This document shows positions 21,022-30,524 of a stretch of DNA of 64,000 nt, piece after piece. The number at the start of each line of letters is the position of its first letter. The first letter of the stretch is position 1. This DNA is from Cryoendolithus antarcticus. Taxonomy: Eukaryota > Ascomycota > Dothideomycetes > Cladosporiales > Cladosporiaceae. Both the position numbers and the translations under genes were made by a program. The notes under the pieces were generated by a model, which was not told the origin of the DNA, ran no database searches, and saw only the letters and a program-made list of their open reading frames with translations. The stretch covers positions 124,001 to 188,000 of the forward strand of contig NAJO01000045.1 of the NCBI GenBank assembly GCA_002077065.1, given 5' to 3'.

Positions 21022-24000
21022 TCAATGCAGGTACGTCTCACTCTTCAAGCTCTCCAAACTCTCAACGCTCGCTGCGATATGCATAAGTCTTCCGCCCGGA
21101 AAATCCCTCAGCTTGAACCCAATCACGTACCTTGACTTCCCCTGACAGGCTTCCTCCTGATCGTCCCACCAGTCATGCCGGTGTCAACCAACTTTGCGCC
21201 ACTGCTAGCGCCAGGTCCAGGACTCCTGGATCCCATAGGCCGAGGCCCAGTGATGTTGCGGCGCTGTTGCGCGGAACCGCGCATATCGACTGCGCGTGCG
21301 ACTTGGGGCTCGGGTGAGATCTGCAACATCTGCATTAGCATCTCCTCCTTACGAAAGCAGCAGGATGGTAGGATGACTTACGTGACCAGAGTCCGTCTCA
21401 AGACTATACCTCACCTCCTGAATCGGCTCCAACAGATGTCCACTCCCCAACGGACTTGAATAATACATATTACTCTTCTGCGCTGAGCCCGCATTCCGCG
21501 CAAACCCACTCTTACTATACTCCGGCTCCCAATCATCTTCCTCATCCTCATCAGCGTCCTGCTCCCAGCTCTTCTGCTGCTGCGGAGCCTGTGACTGCAC
21601 TTTGAGTGGCGGTATGAGCGGGCCATCGCGCCCAGCGACAGGGCTATTGAGACTCTGCGGGCTGATGGGCTCGCTGAAACGCTGCCGACTTAGCGCTGCG
21701 GCGCCGGTGGAACCCCATTGTGCGGGGTCAAAATCCGAGACTGTGCGCTGCGAGAGATCGGAGTTTGTGCCACTGTCGCCGAAGTCGTGCGCCTTGGTCT
21801 CTAGCGCGTTCTGGTGCCGTGATGTGGGCCCTTGACGGGGCTGTGGGTGCTGGAGGAGGAGGGAGTTGCGGTGAGCTTGGTACTTCGGGTCGTCGAAGGG
21901 AGGGGTGCTGGCTTCTTCTTGGACTGGGGAGATGGGTGGGTCGTCGTCTCTGTAGGACGCTTCGGAGGGGATGAGAGGAGAAGGTGTGCGTGTCAAGCGA
22001 CTGGCTTGGCTGCGGATGCTGCGCGTCTCGACGTTGTGCTCACGTGGGATTGACTTCCGAGAGCTGCGAAGGCTGTCGTAGTCGTCATCGTAGCTCTGCA
22101 GACTTGAGGCTGACTGCGATGCCTGCGATCTTGGACGCTGCTGCTTTGCAAGGTTCGGACTGTCAAGTGTCCCTGGATCTGGTGCAGCGGAGCTAGCAGT
22201 CGTCTTCGACCAGCGCGAGATCTTCGGTATCGGAGCAGCGAAGATCGATGAGCCAGCACTCTTGTGCTTGCGCTGCTTATCATCGGTAGACTTCGGCGTC
22301 AAGTCATGCTGCGCGCCGTGGTAAGCAGTCTGAGGCGGCGTATGGGTAGGTGACAATCCTCGCACGCCACGCACGTCGTCTTGAGTAGGCGTCAGCAAGC
22401 GCTCGTTATGCTCAAACTGATTCTCCAAGACACGGCGCTCGTGAGGCTCCAAGTAGGAGTCACCATCCTCATCAGCCTCCAGCACAGTGCTGACGCGGTT
22501 TACCGAGCCGGGTCGACCATTGTACCCCGAGTGAAACTGCTGCTTCTCGTTCCGCGGACTGCGCACCGAAAGATTGCCAGAGTGACTAGCCGTACTGTTC
22601 GTCCCAGCGGCACCTTCAGGCTCATAACCCGGATCCGGTGCTGAACGCAACTTCTCATACGAGTCCATGCTCTCGTTCGTGTACATTGACTTGCCGCCTC
22701 TGGGCGTGACACCCTGGTGCTTCAGGTCTTCAACGTTGTCCAGAACTTGCATGAGCATCTCCTCGATTTTCGCCAAGTCATTCGCACTCTTGCCACCAGT
22801 CAGACCCTTCAGTGCACGCCTTAGTACGCCCTTGCGCTTCGTCTGAATGTCCTCAGTCGAGCCCAGTCTCGGTGTACGCGGCGAGCTAGTGGCTGGCTGC
22901 GGTCGCGGACCACCCAGCACGCGCTGAACAGTCTGGTCAGCATCCTTATCAGTATTCTGCATGATCCTCTCGTCCTGCTCTTTGATGAAGCGCTTCATGG
23001 CTTCGAACTCTTCGCGCATCTCAGCGCTGCTGCGGACGAGCGTGACTAAGATCTCGGTATCGCGGGCGTTGCGCTGCATGTCGCGCACAGTAAGGTGGTC
23101 CATGAGGGCGACGATGTCTTTCGAGGCGATGTTGTCGACGCCTTTCCCAGTCGAGCTGTCGTACAGTGGCGATGCCATGCCGTGTGAGTTGCCACTGACG
23201 TTTCGCTTGTGGCGTGGATCTCCCAGGAAAGGGTCCTCGTCGCCGTCGACACCGTTCATAGCGCGGTGATACGCGTTGACGTCCTCCTTGCTGTACTGTC
23301 GTGGTGTGAGAGCACCAGCAGATCGGTCATGTGCGGTATCGTAGCCCTCGTCGCGCAGCATTGCTGGGCTATTGGGCGTGGTGTTGCGATCGTCTGCATA
23401 GCGGCCAATATCAGGAGTGCCCTTAGCTGCGCCAGCATACTCCTCATCGTACTGATCAGCGGCAGAGGCGGCTCTGTCCTGGCGATCGTAGGTCTCTTCG
23501 CGAGAACGCAAGCTTCCCGGCGTACTCTTGCCGTCGCGCTGATACAATGCTGGGTCGCGCTGGCGTGCACCAGGCGTAAGCTCTCTTCCCTGCTCACGGC
23601 CACTATCGAAGCTCGCCTGCCTCTTGTCATGTACGCCCTTGGCAGCTGCGAGCGCCGCAGCACCTCCAGCAAGCCCAAGAAGCGCAGCCTCCTTGCTATG
23701 CGAGCTCTTGACAGACTTTGCGTTCCTGCTAGTCAAAGCCTCACGCATCGCCTGCGCAGATCTTGGCGGCGAAGGCGTGTATGGCCATGTGTCCTTGCCC
23801 GTCGCATCTCCACCGAGCGGCCCCTTGATGATCGAAGGATTGGTAGAGACCTCGCTGCGAGTGTCGTCAAAGTGGCCAATCTCAGGCATGGGATCATCAG
23901 CGATAGGCAGACCACTAGCGCCGAGCTTAACATGGTCGTCGCGGTAGGACTTTGACTCGTGTAGACTGCGAGACTCGCTTTGACGTGGCGAACCCAAGAC

Positions 24001-26724
24001 ATCGACATTTTCTCTACTCGTCGAGCCAGAGAGATTGTCAGCAGCATGACCCTTCAGCGCAGCCCAGCGGTTCTGCGATGGGATGGATTGACTCAGCGTT
24101 GAGCCTTCGTACAACGCAGCGTCATCGTCTTGACCCATAGATCTATGATGCTCCGCCATGCGGTCGCTATATGTGCCATTGCCCTTCGAGCCGCTGTCCA
24201 GCGATGAGGACAGCATATTGCTGCTGAGTGTCGAAGGATCCACGAGCGAAGCCACCGCGCTCTCAACGCCCTCAGGATGCAGATACTGCGGGTTTGCACC
24301 CAGGCCTCGGATGTCTTGCGCGTCAGAGAGACTGTCGCCAGCGGAGTAGGCTTGACTGCCTTGAGTGAAGGTGCTGAAGCGCTTCTCATCCTCAGGGTAA
24401 GGATTAGTCTGATACGATGTTCGGTTTGTCGTCGCATCGAACGAGTCCCGATATCTTTCGTTCTCCATGTGCTGCCGCTCATACCAATCTTCGACGCTCT
24501 CACCGTTGGGAGTCGATGTGCCATCTCGCATGAACTCGGGATCAGGACGTTCAAGGGGTGTGATGAACTCATCTCCGCTGACATTCTGGCTTTGCTTCCT
24601 CGAAGGTGCCAGCCTGGTGTTGGGCGAAGATTTGAGAGATCGGAGTGATGCAGGCGACTGCTGAGTTTCCCGCAGACGATGTGTGGAAGACTTGGACGTC
24701 GCACTACCAGGCCGAGCGCCAGGGATCAGTGGCTCTTCGTACTGCTTGCGGATGCTCGAGACACTCTGTGCTGGACTAGCAACGCCTCGCGTGGGTGATG
24801 TGATGCCGTAGCCATCGGCATCGACATGATGATCACCGCGGCCACTTGCTGCCAATGCCGCAGCACCACCAAGCCCGGCAGCGCCCAGTGCAGCCATGCG
24901 CGCTTTCGTCGAGATACTTTGCGAGCTCTCGATAGAGTTATTTCCATGGCTCATACCCAAGCCTCGCGCTATCGGAGTGCGAGTCGGTGTCCGAGACGAA
25001 GCAGGCGACATCGCTGCATCTACTGATCCTCTCGAGACGTCACGCACAGGTGTGCGAACATCGTGTGTGGTCGGCTCAGCTATCTCGGTATCAGCAGACA
25101 AGATGCTGTCACGCGTGAGCTCCGAATCGTTGACGTGACTAGCCATCGGCAGCGGTGGGATACCCTCGCCCCTCGAGTAGGTTTCGGTGGCTTCGGAGAT
25201 ACTAGCTGACCGACTTCGAGAACCGTGACTCTTGCTCCGCCTCTTTCTGCGCTCATGCACGTCATCTTGCGAGTCGTGGTGCTTCAGTGCTGCTTTCGTG
25301 AGGATACCACCGACCATGGCGCCGGCTGCTGCGTCTCGAAGAGTGTGGCTCTTATTCGCGCGCTTCTGTCGATCGATTTCGTCGTAATCGTCATCGCCCA
25401 CTGAGTGGCGTCCAGAAGACTTGCGGCTTGAAGGTCGGTCTCTGCTAGACTTGCGGGTCTTGCGATATTCCGAATCGCCTCGCGAAAGTACAGTGCCGGG
25501 ATCGTCACCCTCCTTATTCAACAGAATCTTCGGCTTGCTTGTGAGATGCGGTGTGCTCGATGACTTGCTGACACTTCGATGCACCCCAGAGCTCTCATGG
25601 TCGTCATATTTGGAAGAGGTGTGGCGACCCTCATCAAAAGTGCGATGATTGCGCTCGACTTTCTGATCCTCCTTGATAGCGTTGATCTCCGGCAAGATCA
25701 TGCGCTTGATAGTGTCCTCGACCATCTCCAACAATTTCGGGTTGTTCGTCATCCGCGATCCCTGTGATGTGGTAGATCGATAAGATCGCTGGCTGGCTGT
25801 CGGATTCGACGATAAGAGACTGCTGTCAGCGCCGCTCACTGCATCGTCATCAAGTCGATGAGACTTCGATGACTTCCTTCGTCTACGCTGGCCATCGTCC
25901 TCGTAGTCTTGGCTTGAACGACTGCTCTTGCGCGTCTTGCCGGAGCTCTGCCCGAGCTTCTCCATGACCTTCTGCGTCAGACGCTCGTGGCTGACGCTGC
26001 GATCGCGTGTGTGGATGGGTGCAGTGAGGTGCTCGGTCTCGGTCACTGTGCGATCTTCGTCAAGGTCGGTGCCGCGGCTCAGCTCGCTGTCATTGTATGA
26101 CCGTCCTTCGAGTAAGCTGTCCGGAGGCAACGAAGAAATGTTGGAGTCATTTGTTGCATACAGTAGCCCGCGAGAAGAATGTGCGTTCGACATATCGCTG
26201 CCGTCGTGGTGCACGACCTCGACTTCGATTGGCGGACGACCAGAAATGTTGCTCTCCGATGAGTGAGAGATCTCTGTGCCCTCCGCACCTGCAACCTCTG
26301 CAGTCTTGCTGCCCAGCGATATGCGCCTCGTGTACGAAGGCTTGCGATCCTTGCCAATACCAGTGATCTGCACAGCGTCGTTCCCCCGACTACTGCTCTT
26401 TCTCGAGCTCGGAGTGACCCGCACCCTGACGCCCGGCTTGCTCTTTGACTTGCCGTCGCTCTTGCTAGCCTCAAAGTACTCAATCAGCAGACTGGTCTGG
26501 CTCTTCTGCCGCGAGTGATGCCTCCCTTCTCTACTGCTACTGCCAGTACCCTTGTGCGTTGCAATGGTTATCGGCCTGCCATCATCCGGGATCGTAAAGT
26601 GAGTTTTGTCGGTTCGTGCGGTGAACTCTGTAGGCGCGACTTCGGTTCCTACTGCGCTACTATCGTCCATCGAGCTCATATCAGTCGGCGCCGGAAGAGG
26701 TGGTCTCCGAGTATCTACACCCAT
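21022..26724 (-). CDS. Very large, mostly disordered fungal protein with Ala/Gly hydrophobic segments
   Basis: My model has exons 26724-21382, 21320-21131 and 21071-21022, about 1860 aa. The first intron (GTAAGT...TTGCAG) and the second (GTACGT...TCGCAG) both keep frame, and the tail reads RKPVRGSQ joined to ASVESLESLKSETYLH. The protein is Ser/Arg/Asp-rich and low-complexity, with several ordered islands: MTNNPKLLEMVEDTIKRMIL near residue 330, a conserved helical block DILVTLVRSSAEMREEFEAM-like around 1230-1260, and LAKIEEMLMQVLDNVEDL near 1340. Three short Ala/Gly hydrophobic stretches (AAAGAMVGGILTKAAL, ARMAALGAAGLGGAAALA, AALLGLAGGAAALAAAKG) could be membrane-inserting helices. I recall similar large Pezizomycotina proteins of unknown function. 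Nothing catalytic is visible. Confidence 0.8.
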
Positions 26725-28176
26725 TTCATGCGAGTGCTGTCCGCGATGCGGTATTGCTGTGGAGATGCATGTCCCGGATGTTGAGGTTCAGCAGCGAACG
26801 GTCAATGGTAGCACGCACGAGGCGCGTACGGTGCGAGCGTTGTTGGTTACACAGTCTCTGTTTACTGCTGTGCCTGCCGAAGTAGACGCCGAGACCGAGA
26901 AGCCGCGGCGTGGTGGCTGGTGAGATGTGTTGTGGTGAGGCGCTGCGATTGCTTTGTTTGAGGTAGCAGTGGTGTGTACAGCTTGTAGTAGCGATCGATC
27001 GTTGGCCGGGGTGTGTGTACCGCAAAGCCGTTGGAGGTTCAGTTCGACGTCTGCGCAATCGCTCACTCCACTTTAGCGATTGCCGTTGCACACTCTCCAC
27101 TATACAGTATATGCACTGACGCAGTGTATCATGTGCAATACTCACACTCCCTCCCCTTGCCAAACACCGCAACAAACGCAAGCTGAGGATCAAGAGGTGA
27201 CGGAGTCGATAAATCTACCCGCCCGCAGCTTCAAGCAACCCGCCACACGATTAGCTCCTCGAATCCGTTGCGCAGCACGACCGGGTTCAACGGTCCGCGC
27301 CAATCGTCGAACCCCGGCACGCACTCTTCCACGTTTGTGTCTTGGATATTCACGTGCGTGGCCCTCTAGAAGGGATGGAAATACTTATGTCTCAGGCTGG
27401 GAGGTTTCAAGATGGATTAATTCGTGGAAAGTGCGATGCAGTTTCGTGGACCGGCTTCGAGCGCAACATATCCTGCTAAGGCCTGCATGGAGACCCGCAT
27501 GTACATCCGTACCCGCAGCGCAACAAGCAGGAAACGCTCGCCGCAGCAAGACGTTGTCGCATGCATGTGCGGCTCCTTGAACTTGCATTGCTCGGACTGT
27601 CGTCAATCGCTGCATCAAAGACGTTATCGTAGCACACCGACACTCACCCCCGAGGTCTCCCGTTTGTGTCATCCTAGACCCCGTGGTAGTGTGCTCAGGC
27701 ATGCATACATTTTTCACATGGAAATGTGCCTGAAAGCCTGCCGACTCGAGCCACGACATCAATGTAATCGGCTGCGGCTGCTTGTGCGCCCGACCACATG
27801 CATATCCGCATGGCCAATGGCTGAACGTGCAGGCTACTTTGCCACTTGACTGGCCCTAGGAGTTGCTCGTAAACTACAGCGTGCTTGAGTGAACAATCGT
27901 TGCGACGCTACCTGTGGGACATGCATGTGAGAGCAACCCTATGGGCATACCTCTCGCCTGCATCTCACACATCACCTACCACTATGAATTGTACTTCGAA
28001 CTGAAACTCGATGCTCTCGTTGCAGGTGACTGACATGCAAGCTCGGGTAGCCTCGTCAATGGACCCTTTTCACCTGTAGGTGGGTGATGAAGGTATCACA
28101 CATCGTCATTCCATCTATTTGCTGCGTGAGTCCTCTCATCTCGCACATGTCACGCCCTGCCGGGCACTTTTCCATC
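26725..28176. other. Gene-poor interval of 1.45 kb
   Basis: Upstream region of the large minus-strand gene and 3' side of the kinase gene. Frames at 26726-27193 (minus), 27080-27580 and 27424-27849 (plus) show no family features. No RNA gene recognised. Confidence 0.4.
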
Positions 28177-29469
28177 TCACAACGATCTCCGCCCAATCCA
28201 CCCCCTCCACCCCTCCGCCGTCGCCCGTTTTCCCACATCCTTAGCCAGAGCCATCTTACAACAATCGATAAACTCCTGCACAGCCTGCATCCGCTTCTGC
28301 GCAACGGGATCCATTCTCGCAAATCCCAACGGATCTCCGGTTTTGACCGCCTCCCTCAACATGAACAGGTTCCCACTACAGGCAGCAGTGTAAGGCGAGC
28401 CCAGAACGATGACCGACAAGAGCGTGATGCCTAGACTCCAGACGTCAGATGCCATGGAGGGGATGGCTTTGGGGCGAAGGAGTTCAGGCGCGAGGTAGTC
28501 CCATGTTCCTGCGCCGCCGAAGGAGGGCGGTGTCGATGTGGAGGAGAAGGAAGCGGAGAAGTCGATGTAGCGGGCTCGGATTACGGGCGCAGGGAGGCTG
28601 TAGTGGTCTGAGATGTCTAGCAAGATGTTCGCGGGCTTGATGTCCGCGTGAACGATCCCAGCTGCGTGGATGAATTCGAGCCCTGCAACGAGGTCGCTGG
28701 CTAGGCGAGGAAAAATCGATACGAGTTCCAGGTGGCGGGACACTTCTGTCATGTGGGAAAGGCGCTTGGTCAAGTCTTCCACCGAGCCGCCGATCACGGC
28801 TTCGCACACGAGGGCATTATTACGCGGGTCCAGGCCATGAAATGGCACAACATACTGCGCCGCGCAGTCTCCCCGCTGCAGGAAAGTCAGGATCTCGGCC
28901 TCATGGTGCAGGACTTTGACCGCGTCTTTCCGAGCAGGCACTTTCACAGCGTAGACACCAGCACAGGGCACTTCTCGGCTCCGTTGAGGCGTGACGGGCG
29001 GCGTGGGCAGATCCGGACTAGTCGATAGAGGCGCTGGGGCCGTGGGCTCGGCGAGGTAGACATTGCTCCAGAGCCCTGAGCCCAGCTGTCGCGCGCGAGA
29101 GAGCTCGTAGTCGAGCTTCGAGAAGTCGTAGTGGAGGATACTGGGCTGATCGTCCGCGCCGTCTGAGCTGGTCCTTGGGGAAGTCGGAGACACTGGGGGC
29201 GTGATCGCACTCGAACTGCGGACACTCCGGGTAGGCGTCGGTGTAGTCGGACTCAAAGATCCGCGGTGCTTTCCGATCGGACTTGATCGTGTTGGCGCAT
29301 TGACGCGTTCGCTGACTGGGACTGTGAGTTTGGCCAGATGTACATTCATCGAAGTCGATTTATGTCGCGTGTGTGTCTCGACGGCTGGCGCGTCCGGTGG
29401 CATTTCGCTGTAGGTCCGGAGCGCAAGTGGTCTAATGCCTGGTGGTGACGAACCCTGTAGTGCTGCCAT
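28177..29469 (-). CDS. Protein kinase-like protein with divergent catalytic motifs
   Basis: 430 aa. Residues 1-110 are Ser/Thr/Pro-rich and disordered. The kinase domain starts near 115, with glycine loop GSGLWSNVYLAE (130-141), VAIK-type lysine in VYAVKVP (K176), a C-helix Glu in HHEAEIL, catalytic loop HADIKPANILL (D276, K278, N281) and metal-site YIDFSAS (D303), followed by GTWDYLAPELL and SDVWSLG. HRD is HAD and DFG is DFS, but all the charged catalytic residues remain, so it is probably active. The end of the domain is short. The motifs fit a Ser/Thr kinase of the Wee1/STE-like or fungal-specific groups; I cannot place it further. Single exon. Confidence 0.85.
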   Translation of the reverse strand: MAALQGSSPPGIRPLALRTYSEMPPDAPAVETHTRHKSTSMNVHLAKLTVPVSERVNAPTRSSPIGKHRGSLSPTTPTPTRSVRSSSAITPPVSPTSPRTSSDGADDQPSILHYDFSKLDYELSRARQLGSGLWSNVYLAEPTAPAPLSTSPDLPTPPVTPQRSREVPCAGVYAVKVPARKDAVKVLHHEAEILTFLQRGDCAAQYVVPFHGLDPRNNALVCEAVIGGSVEDLTKRLSHMTEVSRHLELVSIFPRLASDLVAGLEFIHAAGIVHADIKPANILLDISDHYSLPAPVIRARYIDFSASFSSTSTPPSFGGAGTWDYLAPELLRPKAIPSMASDVWSLGITLLSVIVLGSPYTAACSGNLFMLREAVKTGDPLGFARMDPVAQKRMQAVQEFIDCCKMALAKDVGKRATAEGWRGWIGRRSL

Positions 29470-29933
29470 CTCGATGGGCTGCGGCTCTGCGATATCGCGA
29501 TACGGTGATCTGCAGATAAGCGCGCGTTGCTCCTTCAGTATTCCACAAGCGCGATTGTCACAGCACTCCCTGTAAGATCACCAAGCGCCGTAGAGCGTTA
29601 CCCAGCACAATACATTGCCTGTATGTCAAGGAACACAGAAGATGATAAGGTAACGAAATGACTCCCTACCATGCCCAAAACTCACTCTTCGAATGCCACA
29701 CTCCATCCGGCACATCTCACCAAATCTCCGGAAGACACCACACGCCGGGCGCTTGCGATACGGTATCTCATCCCCAGCCAGCCACAAGATAGCGTTACAT
29801 CTGTGGTCACGCGCCATCCACCGGTGTAGTAATCTGTCAGGTACCGGGGCGTGACGTCGGGATATTCGGAATGTGGTGGCTTTCAGGACGTGCAGTGCAG
29901 AAGTGGCACGATTGGCTGACGGGAGCGAATTTC
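29470..29933. other. Intergenic, upstream of the kinase gene
   Basis: Kinase promoter region. The minus-strand frame 29626-29970 runs into the inverted-repeat element and is not a credible gene. Confidence 0.4.
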
Positions 29934-29941
29934 GAGCTGTC
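29934..29941. repeat. Left target-site duplication GAGCTGTC
   Basis: Exact 8-bp copy of 30203-30210, flanking the inverted-repeat element; the base after each copy is also A. Confidence 0.7.
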
Positions 29942-30202
29942 ACGGGGCGGACATAATTCATGATCCACACAAAGTTGCTCCCCCACCCAAATCGGTACCT
30001 TGGCCTCAGAAGTCGACAACTTCAGGCTCACACCTCGCACTATAAATGCGTCGCAGACAAGATCTGAAGAGACAGATCAACAGAGCATATGCCAATGTAT
30101 TGTGGTCATCGATTTCAGGGATCCAAAAGTCAAGATAGTCATCGAAGTCGAAGGCAAAGTCGACTGTCGATTTGTGCGGATCATGAATTATGTCCGCCCC
30201 GT
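29942..30202. mobile_element. MITE-like non-autonomous DNA transposon, 261 bp
   Basis: The two ends are inverted copies of each other over 30 bp (29942-29971 and 30173-30202) with a single mismatch. The left end begins ACGGGGCGGACATAATTCAT and the right end finishes with its complement. The element is flanked on both sides by GAGCTGTC (29934-29941 and 30203-30210), which I read as an 8-bp target-site duplication. If the following A is counted, the duplication is 9 bp and each terminal repeat loses its outermost base. An 8-bp duplication fits hAT elements; 9 bp would fit Mutator-like elements. The interior has no coding frame beyond short chance ones. The flanks are non-coding, between the kinase and helicase genes. 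Confidence 0.75.
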
Positions 30203-30210
30203 GAGCTGTC
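30203..30210. repeat. Right target-site duplication GAGCTGTC
   Basis: Exact match to 29934-29941 immediately outside the right terminal inverted repeat. Confidence 0.7.
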
Positions 30211-30524
30211 AAGTGTCTTTTGGCAGAGAGCTTGGACGTTTATCTTGATGTGGAGTGTGCAGGGGTAAGGCTTGTTCGGAGGGCGGGACGAGTGCCGGGC
30301 GTTCTGGAACATGTCTCGGTACGAGGTTGTTGATTGCAATGGAAGTCTGCAAGTCACGGTTCCAGTTGAGTTTTCGTGATTTGTGGATTGCAAGCACGCG
30401 GAAGGCATTAGCGATGCGCAAAAAGACTCTCGCACTCCCCGGATGCGCCGAAGTCTAAATTAGCTTCACGTCTATCGATCCTGGCCCGCGGAGCGCACGC
30501 GACTGCACACGTGCCTGATGATGT
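30211..30524. other. Interval downstream of the helicase gene
   Basis: No gene recognised; probably the helicase 3' UTR. Confidence 0.4.
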
